Part shown: piece after piece, positions 1 through 8,546 of the stretch
How the letters are laid out: the number at the start of each line of letters is the position of its first letter
Numbering within the stretch: the stretch's first letter is position 1
NCBI RefSeq assembly: GCF_003841485.1
Contig: NZ_REFY01000007.1
Span: forward strand, 62,001 to 126,000
Length of the DNA stretch: 64,000 nucleotides
Direction: 5' to 3'
DNA from: Natrarchaeobius halalkaliphilus
GTDB lineage: Archaea; Halobacteriota; Halobacteria; Halobacteriales; Natrialbaceae
Program-made: the position numbers and the translations under genes
The notes under the pieces: generated by a model
Told to the model about the DNA's origin: nothing
Database searches by the model: none
Seen by the model: the letters and a program-made list of their open reading frames with translations, nothing else

Positions 1-2
1 TG

Positions 3-1514
3 CTGTTGATCGTCGCCTCTGCACTCGTCGCGCTCGTGTTCATCGGCGTCGTGCTGGGTCGACAGACCGTGTTCCCGCTCCACCGTCTCCAGTCGAAAGC
101 TACACAGATGGGATCGGGCGACCTGAACGTCGACCTGACCACATCGCGCGTCGACGAGATTGGCCGGTTCTACGCGGCGTTCGACGATATGCGCGTCTCG
201 CTGCGCGAGCAGATAGAAAAGACGGAGACCGCACGCGAGGATGCAGAACGCGAGCGAAAGCGCGTCGGCCGACTGAACGACGAACTCGAACACGCGGCGA
301 CTCAGTACAGTACAGTAATGCAGTCGGCCGCCGCCGGCGATCTCACCGTCCGAATGGACGCCGAAAGCGATAACGACGCGATGGTCGCGATCGCTGCGGA
401 GTTCAACGAGATGATTACCGAGATCGAATCCACCATCGACCGTCTCAACGCGTTCGCCGCCGAAGTCGCCACCGCATCCGAACGGGTTACCGCCTCGAGC
501 GAAGAGGTCCGGTCCGCATCTGAACAGGTTGCGCAAGCCACCCAGGAAATCTCGACAGGAGCCGAGCGACAACACGAATCGCTGCAGACGGCAAACCAGG
601 AGATCGAACAGCTCTCGACGACGACACAACAGATCGCCGCTTCCTCGAATCAGGTGGCCGACATCGCAGCACGGACAGCCGACACCGGCCAACGCGGACG
701 GCGGGCCGCGACGGCTGCGATCGACGGGATGGACGAGATCGAAACCGACGTCGAGGGAACGGTCTCGGAAATCCGCCAGCTCGAAGACGAGGTTCAACAG
801 ATCGACGAGTTGATCGACTGGATCAAAGAGATCGCAAAGCAAACGAACATGCTGGCGCTGAACGCCAACATCGAAGCGTCACGGTCCGTAACGAACGAAG
901 AGGACGGCGGCTTCGGTGCGGTCGCAGAAGAGTTCAAAGAGCTCTCGAACGACGCCAAATACGCTGCCCAACAGGTCGAAACCCGTCTCGAAGCCATTCG
1001 GGAACAGACCGAACGATCCGCAACGGAGGTCACCGAGACCAACGCCGCCGTCGACAGCGCCAGCGAGCGGGTTCAAGACGCCGTCGACGCCCTCGAAGCG
1101 ATCGCCGAATACGCTCGAGAAACCAATGAGGGAGTCCAGGAAATTTCGGCTGCGACCGAAGAGCAAGCCGCGACGACCCAGGAAGTCGTTGCGATCGTCG
1201 ACGACGCAGCGACGATCAGCGACGAAACCACTGCCGAGGCGGAATCCGTAGCCGCTGCCGCCGAAGAACAGACCTCCGCGATGAGCGAAGTGTCGGAATC
1301 TGTCTCCGATCTCTCCGGTCAGGCGACTCAGCTCTCCGAAGCGCTCGATCGGTTCGAAACGGAAACGACGGGTGATGAGATCGAGTCGACGCTTCTGGCG
1401 GAGCCAGGTGCTGAACCCGATATCGACGAGGATCGGGGCGAAAACGGAGGGGAGGGCACGGACGACGGTCCGATGGACGATACTCGAGGAGCCTCCTTCG
1501 AATTCGACCAGTAA
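3..1514 (+). CDS. Htr-type methyl-accepting chemotaxis transducer, 5'-truncated by window edge
   Basis: C-terminal part of a membrane chemotaxis transducer that signals to CheA/CheW. The open frame runs into the left edge, so the N-terminal sensor lies outside the window. What is visible is the end of a hydrophobic membrane segment (about residues 1-18), a HAMP linker (about 20-75), a second HAMP-like helical stretch, and a long coiled-coil signalling domain (about 150-450). The conserved hairpin tip, containing KQTNMLALNANIEASRS, lies near residue 275. Alternating Glu/Gln/Ala-rich heptads around it are typical methylation regions. The tail is acidic (DEDRGENGGEGTDDGP), as in haloarchaea. The ligand cannot be judged without the N-terminus. 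Confidence 0.93.
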   Translation: MLIVASALVALVFIGVVLGRQTVFPLHRLQSKATQMGSGDLNVDLTTSRVDEIGRFYAAFDDMRVSLREQIEKTETAREDAERERKRVGRLNDELEHAATQYSTVMQSAAAGDLTVRMDAESDNDAMVAIAAEFNEMITEIESTIDRLNAFAAEVATASERVTASSEEVRSASEQVAQATQEISTGAERQHESLQTANQEIEQLSTTTQQIAASSNQVADIAARTADTGQRGRRAATAAIDGMDEIETDVEGTVSEIRQLEDEVQQIDELIDWIKEIAKQTNMLALNANIEASRSVTNEEDGGFGAVAEEFKELSNDAKYAAQQVETRLEAIREQTERSATEVTETNAAVDSASERVQDAVDALEAIAEYARETNEGVQEISAATEEQAATTQEVVAIVDDAATISDETTAEAESVAAAAEEQTSAMSEVSESVSDLSGQATQLSEALDRFETETTGDEIESTLLAEPGAEPDIDEDRGENGGEGTDDGPMDDTRGASFEFDQ

Positions 1515-1539
1515 CCGACTTCCCAGCGGATCGGTTATT

Positions 1540-2754
1540 TCACTGACGCTCGAGGTGCGTGCGAACGCGATCGACGACGTAGTCGCGTTCGCCGTCCTCG
1601 AGACACATCGGATTGATCGTCACGACGGCTTCGTCCAGGCGGTCCGCACCGACGAATATTCGCGGGGACTCCGATCGAAGCCCGCGGACCAGTTCCGTCG
1701 CAGAGCAGGCGGCTGTATCGGAATCCACGTGCACTTCGACCTCAGATGCAACCGAGGTATCACCGCCCGCAACGAGTCTCGTCTCGACGCCATCGACGGA
1801 TTCGATCGCCTTCGAGATGTATTCGGCGTCGCTGTACCACCGGTCCCGAAGCGCGTTCGGATCACTGTCGAGGAAGGACTCGAGGGCGACGATGAGGCCG
1901 ACGAGTTCTTCCTTTCCGACTTTCATCGGCCGGCCGATTCCCTGGCGGGGCACGCCATCGATCTCCTCGAGATCGATCAACTGCTCCGGCGGTTCCCAGA
2001 CTTCGCTCGCGGCGTGCATGTCGAGATGCTGGAGGGCGATCGACTGAATCAGGTCCGTGCGTCCCGCGACGAGACCGGTCGTCTGGGGGCCCCGGATCGC
2101 TTTGCCGCCGCTGAAGACGACGAGATCCGCGCCATCCTCGATGAACCGTGATAGGTTCGATTTCGGCGGGAGTTCGGCGGCCGCATCGACGATAACGGGA
2201 ACGTCGTGCTTCGCCGCGACGTCGGTAACAGCCGACAGCGGCGGTTCTGTGTAGGACTTTTGGACGTAACCGATGGCAGCGGTCCGGTCCGAAATCGCGT
2301 TTTCGATCTCCCACAGTTCGACGGCCGTCGAACCGGTTCCGAGCGCTCGATCGTTGGTCCCGACGTCGACGATCGTCGCCCCGGCCGCCCGAAAGGCGTG
2401 GTCGTAGCCGGTCCGATGGGTCCGTGGCATGATGATTTCGGCGGGCACGCCGGACGTATCCGGCAGCTGCGTCATGGCATCGACATCGTTGCCAGCCATC
2501 GCCGCGGCGGCGGAGAGAAGCATACCGGCATCCGCACCGGAGGTTACGTAGCCGGCTTCCGCACCGGTGACCTCGGAGATGAGATCGCTCGCGTTTGCCT
2601 GTAGATCAGAGAGTCTCACGAATTCGTTCGCAGCGCGTTCCATCGCCTCGAGTGCCTCCGGACGAATTCGACTGCCGCCGATTCGGGTTTTCGTACCGGT
2701 AGCGTTGACGACCCGGGGAACACCCAGATCGTCGTAGACAGTTCGGTCTCCCAT
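1540..2754 (-). CDS. SelA/DgaE-like PLP-dependent enzyme
   Basis: A 404-residue fold-type I PLP enzyme of the SelA (selenocysteine synthase) / D-glucosaminate-6-phosphate ammonia-lyase family. The segment LVVFSGGKAIRGPQTTGLV (Lys218) is the family's PLP-lysine motif, and VPVIVDAAAELPP (about 185-197) supplies the Asp that contacts the pyridine nitrogen. True SelA is unlikely because no Sec machinery is visible. DgaE-type members perform eliminations on amino sugars or amino acids. The ATG at 2754 is supported by a TATA element about 30 nt upstream. It ends 25 bp from the convergent transducer gene. The substrate is unknown, and no sugar-acid genes lie next to it. Confidence 0.85.
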   Translation of the reverse strand: MGDRTVYDDLGVPRVVNATGTKTRIGGSRIRPEALEAMERAANEFVRLSDLQANASDLISEVTGAEAGYVTSGADAGMLLSAAAAMAGNDVDAMTQLPDTSGVPAEIIMPRTHRTGYDHAFRAAGATIVDVGTNDRALGTGSTAVELWEIENAISDRTAAIGYVQKSYTEPPLSAVTDVAAKHDVPVIVDAAAELPPKSNLSRFIEDGADLVVFSGGKAIRGPQTTGLVAGRTDLIQSIALQHLDMHAASEVWEPPEQLIDLEEIDGVPRQGIGRPMKVGKEELVGLIVALESFLDSDPNALRDRWYSDAEYISKAIESVDGVETRLVAGGDTSVASEVEVHVDSDTAACSATELVRGLRSESPRIFVGADRLDEAVVTINPMCLEDGERDYVVDRVRTHLERQ

Positions 2755-2780
2755 TGCTGGTAACAGACAAATTCAGGCCG

Positions 2781-2790
2781 CTATATATAT
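2781..2790 (-). promoter_or_regulatory. TATA element of the SelA-like gene
   Basis: An alternating ctatatatat run lies 27-36 nt upstream of the ATG at 2754, which suits a leaderless haloarchaeal transcript. Confidence 0.6.
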
Positions 2791-3461
2791 GTTCTGTTGA
2801 ACGCAACGGGAGACGGGAGTTTCGCTCTGAGAAATACGAGGCGGGTGAGCTGGTCCGACACTGTCGGCAGAAAACCACGCTGCAACGCGCTCGAGAACCG
2901 AGTGTGCGAGTGGCGCACCGGATTGTCACAGCAGACACCGGTCTACCCAATTCCTCGCTCGCTTGAATACTGTGAGAAGTGTTTCTATCTGAGAAACACA
3001 AGGGAGACGACCTCGTTGGGTTACATCGGTACACTAGTAAAAAAAGTGGGTGGAAAGAGAGGAGAGGGGTTCATATCGGATCCTATATACTGGAATTTTC
3101 GCACATAGAAACAAGAGAAGATTCAGTTTTGATGCACGCAGCCGAGTTCGGGCAGTGGCGTCACCGATGACAACGAGGAGACGGACGTGGTAGTGATCAT
3201 GCCCTGTAGGCTCATACGCTCGAACGTTGGTGCGAAACCCGATATCGTGATTCTCTGTGGCGATTCGATCGAGTGGTGTTGCGAAGATACCTCTATAATT
3301 CACAGTTTTCAACCCTATATGTGCTGAAAGGATCGGACAAGAACCTCTGAGGATACGGTTTTGAGAAAACTATCGACTTTCGTTCATAAACTGTCGGAGA
3401 AATCGACGTTCAGGACAGCGCTGCCGCTCCCGGCCGAGCACACCCAGAGAGAATGAGCAGG
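2791..3461. other. Intergenic region without a recognisable gene
   Basis: About 670 bp between the SelA-like gene and the transposase remnant. Short open frames have no family features and overlap one another. The part nearest the transposase probably includes the end of that IS copy, but I could not identify its terminal repeat. Confidence 0.5.
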
Positions 3462-5183
3462 TTAGTCGGGAGGGTCGAGACCGTAGCTCTTCTTGGCGAA
3501 CGTTAGGAACGAGTTCGCCGTGATCGTCGGCTTGTCCCCGACTTCACCGTCCAGTTCCAGCTGTACGAGGATGTCCACGAGCCGCCAGCAGTTGTAGAGC
3601 ACGCACGCGAACGCGAAGTTGAAGTACCGGAATCGGTGATCTGGCGATTGCGTCTCCGCGAGGTACGTCTTCAGCTTCTTGAATCCGTTCTCGATACCCC
3701 AGCGTCGCTTGTAGCGGACCATCAACCGGCCGATCTGGTGTTTCATCTCCCGCTCGTCCGCGGGATCGACGTCCACCCACGGGAGGTTCGTCTCGAAGGG
3801 CACCGTCGGCGCTTCGACCCGCACCGGTTTGTCAATCTCTTCCTCGTTAGCGACCTCGTTGAGGAGGTTCCCTAACAGCGAGTCGCCGTCGCGGTCTTCC
3901 GAGAGCGGCGTCGCGTCGCCGACGTCCTCGAAGTCCTCGATGAGCTCCTGTCGAATCGTCACGTCCGTCCCGTCGTCGTCTTTCTCTTCGCGTTCCCACT
4001 CACGCTTCGGGAGATAGACCGCCTTCCGCGTTGGCCCGTTGTCAAGGCGCTCCTGTTCGACCACGTCGAAGTCCTTGTCCTCGCTGGCGAGCTTGGCGAT
4101 CTGATGTTCGTGATCACTGCTGGACCGCACGACCCCAGGGTTGAGGTAGTGGACGTCGTGGTCTTCGCAAGCGTCCTTCACGCCGTCGTTAGCAAACTCG
4201 CGGTCCATCATCACGAGGTCCAGCCCAGGAACGACAGCGGTCGCGCCGTCGAGGAGATCGTCTACGATATCAGCCCGATTCCGGCCACGTTCGACTGGAA
4301 CGGCATCGAGGATGAGCGGGACGTCGTGGCCGACGAGCTTGATAACTGCCCACTGGAAGAACGGGCCGTCTTCGCCCTTGTACCCCAGAATCCACGGCTC
4401 TTGATTCTCCCCGCTACTGTCGCGGGTGACCTTGCCTCCCCACGGGGTCCCCTTCGTAAGGTCGAGCGCTGTCATCTGTTTTCGGCCCATCTTGTCCTTC
4501 GGTTTCGCCCGTGCAATGAGCGTTCGTGCGGTCTCCCGCAGCATCGTCCGGATTCGCTCGACTCCGAGGCTCTTCGTCTGAAGTCGGTGAGAGTCACCCG
4601 ACGGCGTTCGTTCTCGCGTCGAGTCCTGTGCGAAATTTCCAGCGCCATCGTTTGGGTGAAGATCCGAACCCATCCCGAGGTAGGCCTGCTGCTCCCAGAA
4701 CAATCCGTCGGGGATCGAGGCGTTGTCGCCGCGATCGAGGTGGAAGCAGTCCTCGACGATCGGTTTCGCACCCTTCCACACTTCGCGGGCCTTCTCGCGG
4801 GCGAGTGTATCACTTGCTCTTCGATCGCGTCACCGTCCCGGTCGGTTGATTGGGCAAGAACTCGGGTTTGGGCGCGGAATGTCGTGGTAGCGGGCGATGT
4901 CGACGACGATTTCGGCGGCGTCCCGAACTGCCTCTTGCACGTTGCCGAGGCGATCTTCCCACGCCCGCCAGAGCGTAGACTGGTCCGGGATGTCCTCGAA
5001 TCCAAGCTGCGTACAGAGGAACGGATTCTGCTTCAGGTACCGGTACAGTTTCGTTGCGTTCTTCCAGCCCCTTACGCAGCGGAGGACATGCGCTCTGAAC
5101 ACTGCTTCCCAGGGTTTCGGATCTCCCTGTTGGTGGTCGTAGGTATCGTAGAATCGAAGGTAGCACGCCGACACTTCGGACAC
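3462..5183 (-). pseudogene. Disrupted IS4-type DDE transposase
   Basis: Remnant of a roughly 575-residue IS4-like transposase. The 3462-4781 part carries the catalytic core: LDLVMMDREFAND (a DDE aspartate) and YKRRWGIENGFKKLK, which fits the IS4 signature Y-x2-R-x3-E-x6-K. The N-terminal part (4830-5183, starting SEVSACYLRFYDTYDH) is in the same frame but ends at a TGA at 4830-4832. Between about 4815 and 4855 the sensible protein (AQSTDRDGDAIEEQ) is in another frame and then returns to the first (ASDTLAREKAREVWKG). That pattern means two compensating single-base indels rather than one stop mutation. Family-like sequence may extend further upstream in a third frame (about 5200-5290). Terminal repeats were not found. 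Confidence 0.8.
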
Positions 5184-5400
5184 GAGGTCCTCGAGCGTGG
5201 CCGATCGGTCGTATCGAATCTATTGCTGTACGGATAACTACGGAGAACGCCGTCGACCATCTCCTTGAACGTCATATTGAAGGACCGCGCTTCCACGAGA
5301 CCGCCGGTATTCGTGGTGAAGACCCCCTCTACTTCGTAGTCTTTGGGCGTAGATTCTCAGTCCGCGCTATCAAGACGCCTCGTCGAATCAAGGTGTTCCC

Positions 5401-5931
5401 ACCATCCGTTCTAGTTTAGCAGATCGAGGTATCCAGAGCCGCCAAGCTAGAATCGTCAGTAACTAGGAATGTGGGGATCCGGTGGAAAGTGTGTACAGCA
5501 GCGTGTTCGGATGGATCGTGTAACTGCGCCGACTGGCGCAGCAACACTCGACAGACGCTCATACTGATCCGGTCGAACGCCTTACATAACGTAGATGGTG
5601 TGGGGAGATCGGCCGCGCTGAGGCCGATCTCCCCGGTCATTTGTAACATCTACTTGACAGGTCAATCGTCATTCGGTAGGACGTATCGAGGTAAATCCGC
5701 AGACAATGCAGGGAAACGAGGGCATAGTCGGCGAATCCGCCACCACCTTCCGGGGCGGCGGATTCGCTTCCATCGCCAGTAACGTTTTGAGCAATCGGCA
5801 CAACTTCCCCAGTGAAGCGGGAGATTTGCGTCATAGACACTCGCAGCCTCCCGCTTCAACTCCTTTGATTTACTGACTCGTTCCGCTTCCGTCTAGTGAT
5901 TCAACGCAGCCGTTAAACTAGAACGGATGGT
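5401..5931. mobile_element. 531-bp IS5-type derivative with intact terminal inverted repeats
   Basis: The ends are perfect 18-bp inverted repeats: accatccgttctagttta at 5401-5418 and its reverse complement at 5914-5931. The repeats stop matching just outside these positions. The element encloses only the N-terminal part of an IS5-type transposase, so it is an internally deleted derivative that could move only in trans. No target-site duplication is evident next to the repeats. It abuts the IS4 remnant. Confidence 0.8.
5416..5840 (-). pseudogene. Truncated, frameshifted IS5-type transposase
   Basis: Two frames join to give the N-terminal half of an IS5-type transposase. The first (5637-5840) starts MSMTQISRF and contains GGGGFADYALVSLHCLRIYL. 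The second (5416-5649) contains TGEIGLSAADLPTPSTLCKAF and RISMSVCRVLLRQSAQL. A one-base loss and a premature stop lie at the join (about 5645-5665). The catalytic C-terminal half is absent and the protein diverges after HAAV. A related fragment lies at about 36.2-36.6 kb. Confidence 0.75.
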
Positions 5932-7013
5932 CGTCCGACAGACCGTATCACCGTTCGCGTTCCCACTCTAAACGTGATCTCTCTGCAGTTGTTTTCTGCC
6001 GTTGGGAACGGTACACTGGATCAGACCGTCGATGCCCTCCAGCTTTAGAGCGATTGTCCTGTCCCAACGACTGATAGTGACTTGGACGAATCTTTACCGG
6101 TCAAATACGTCCAGATCTTTGGCTCATTGTAATTGATAAAAGCGGGCTATTCACTTGTGAGCAAGGGTATGCGTGACCACTCAGTCCGGAAAGTGGTCGC
6201 TGTTGGACTATGCATTATTTCCTATCTTCGCAGCACGTCGATCGAATATTTATATCTCACTATGAGGTGTATTCGGGGCTGAGTACAAAAAGAGGACACG
6301 GTACGAAACACGCAGATCAACGAGCCCTGCATACACCACCGCGTACTGTGGGACTCAAATCATCGGCCCGGACTCAGAAGCCGGAGCGAAATCCCCACAC
6401 CGGTGGTGACGATCATCGCGGTCATGTTCTAGACCGGGATTTGGCGTCCCGACTCACCGTCACTCGAGGGACAAGCAAAGGCAACGATTGCTATTGCACG
6501 TCGACGACCACCAGTTCGAATGATGGTCGTACAATCAGTGAAATCCCTACGTAGTCGGTCTCTCGAGTGTGATTGTCGGTGACGGTATTTTCGGATACCA
6601 GATTGCATTGTTAAACTGTGATTTAACTAAGTGAGGGCTGCAGGACGAATATTGACACCAGTAGTAGATAGAACGGATCTCTGTGCGAGATGTGGATTGA
6701 TCAATCCTATCTAGCTATATCAAATGTGGGGTGTCGCGATAGGCACCGAGGGGACCTACGGTGGTTCGTCGGGATACTCTTCGGTTTCGAAGACCGTCGC
6801 CAGCGGGTGATCGGCACGTCTGGCGGTGAAAAAACGGCTGTTGTCCTTGAGACGAGGCCGATAACAAATCCCAGGGTTGGTCTCGAGTCACCCCTCCGAA
6901 ACCGATCCTGAACACGCACAGAGGATGTCCAGACGGCTGCCGGCCGACCGTACTCCACGATCTCGCATTCCGGAGTGACATTCGGGTAGTTTTTAGTATC
7001 GTTCCTCGAATGA
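5932..7013. other. Intergenic region without a recognisable gene
   Basis: About 1.1 kb between the IS5 derivative and the formate dehydrogenase genes. Open frames here are short, low-complexity and unlike any family I know. A T-rich stretch (gtagtttttagta, near 6990) about 30 nt before the next gene may be its TATA element. Confidence 0.5.
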
Positions 7014-7022
7014 TTGCCATCG

Positions 7023-8546
7023 ATGACGGATGAATCAGGAACCGTTCGCCGTTCTCCGGTCGTCCGCGTCGCGGCGGACGTCTCCTCACAGCGGGCCGAC
7101 CGCGTCTGCGAGGTCGCCCGCGACGCCGCGGATGCAGTTCCGGTCGTCCGCACGGGACCGACCGGTGTCGACGCCATAGAGCCGCTGGTTCTTTTGACCG
7201 ACGGAGGACGGACCGTCCTCTTCCCCGATCCGGCCCCGTCCGCAGTCTCCGACCTCGTGACGGCGTTCGAGTCGGACGGCGTTCCAGCGGCGTCGACCGA
7301 CGCGACGGTCGACCACGATCCGGACGCGACCGCGTTACCGACCCCCGAAACGGGCGCGCTGTCGGTCGGCTGTCGGCGCGTTCTCGGACCCTGCGGCTGG
7401 GCCGACCCGCTCGAGCCGGCGGACCACGCGCTCCGCTCGAGCGAGCGACACGCTGGCACGGTCGCGGACGTGGGAATACTCGGCCGCGGCAGGGGTGACG
7501 CCCGCGAGGACGAGCCGGCCGCTGACGCGTGGGAACTGGCCCGTGAGACGGACGGCGACCCCGTCGTCGTCGTCAACGCGAACGAACCCGACGACCGACA
7601 CCGAGCGGACCGAACGCTCCTCGCGGGGGCCCCGATTGCGGTCCTCGACGGCGTCGCGGCCGTCGCGGCGTACGTTGGGGCCGAGGACGCGGTGATCTAC
7701 CTGAACGAACGCGACGAAGAACTCGAGCGCCACCTTCGACGGGCCGTGGACGCGGCCGCGGACGCCCTTTCGATCGTTCCCGAGGTGGTCGTCGGTCCCG
7801 ACGAGTACCGCGCCGGCGCGCCGACGGCCGCGCTCGAGGTGATGGAGGGTGCGGACAGGATCGAACCGCGCCGGAAGCCGCCGACGCCCGCCGAGTACGG
7901 GCTCTACGGCCGCCCGACGGTCGTCCACACGCCGCGGACCTTCGCGCAGGTCCAGCGAGCGCTCCGCGATCCGGACTCGTTCGACGCGGACGCGCCCGAT
8001 CCGGGAACGCGGCTCGTGACCGTCACCGGCGACGTCGACGCGCCGGCGACCGTCGAGCTCGATTCGGCGACGGAACTCGCGGCCGTTCGCGAGGCCGTCT
8101 CGATGACCGGCGCGTTCAAGATGGCCTGCGTCGGCGGCGTCTTCGGCGGCATAACCGCCGACCTGGACGTCGTCGACTCCGAACCGGCGATCGCGGCGGC
8201 CGGTCTCGGGACCGACGGCGTCGTCGAACTGCTGAACGACGACCGCTGTCCGGTCGCGACCGCTGGCGAACGGGCGCGGTTTGCCTCGCTCGAGAACAGC
8301 GGCCGATGCGTTCCGGGACGTGAAGGGACGAAACAGCTTACCGAACTGTTGCGCGAGACGTATCTGGGTTCGTTCCGGAGCGACGAGATCCGCGAACTGG
8401 GCCGCGTCATGTCGCGCTCGAGCAACTGTCGAATCGGAGCCTGCGCACCGCGGCCCGTGATATCGGCGATGAACGAGTTCGAACCCGAGTTCCGGGTTCA
8501 CGCGGACGGACGCTGTCCGAACGGAACCTGCTTCGAAAACCGATGA
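7023..8546 (+). CDS. Formate dehydrogenase-associated NuoF-like subunit, degenerate cofactor motifs
   Basis: A 507-residue NuoF/HoxF-like protein translationally coupled (ATGA overlap) to the formate dehydrogenase catalytic subunit. In bacterial NAD-dependent formate dehydrogenases this subunit binds FMN, NAD and one 4Fe-4S cluster. Here the usual GRGGAGFPTG loop reads GRGRGDAREDEP. The cluster motif CGxCxPCREG reads NSGRCVPGREGT, so two of three clustered Cys are lost, while the fourth Cys region (SNCRIGAC) remains. The overall layout is kept: an N-terminal thioredoxin-like region, NANEPDDRHRADRTLL and a helical C-terminus. I infer a structural role or a different electron acceptor. The ATG at 7023 (MTDESG) is preferred over 7014. 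Confidence 0.78.
   Translation: MTDESGTVRRSPVVRVAADVSSQRADRVCEVARDAADAVPVVRTGPTGVDAIEPLVLLTDGGRTVLFPDPAPSAVSDLVTAFESDGVPAASTDATVDHDPDATALPTPETGALSVGCRRVLGPCGWADPLEPADHALRSSERHAGTVADVGILGRGRGDAREDEPAADAWELARETDGDPVVVVNANEPDDRHRADRTLLAGAPIAVLDGVAAVAAYVGAEDAVIYLNERDEELERHLRRAVDAAADALSIVPEVVVGPDEYRAGAPTAALEVMEGADRIEPRRKPPTPAEYGLYGRPTVVHTPRTFAQVQRALRDPDSFDADAPDPGTRLVTVTGDVDAPATVELDSATELAAVREAVSMTGAFKMACVGGVFGGITADLDVVDSEPAIAAAGLGTDGVVELLNDDRCPVATAGERARFASLENSGRCVPGREGTKQLTELLRETYLGSFRSDEIRELGRVMSRSSNCRIGACAPRPVISAMNEFEPEFRVHADGRCPNGTCFENR

Noticed and set aside
1372-2151. 259-codon plus-strand frame
   Set aside because: Spans the ends of two convergent genes and is antisense to the SelA-like gene.
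4104-5237. 377-codon plus-strand frame
   Set aside because: Lies antisense to the transposase remnant and shows no domain features.
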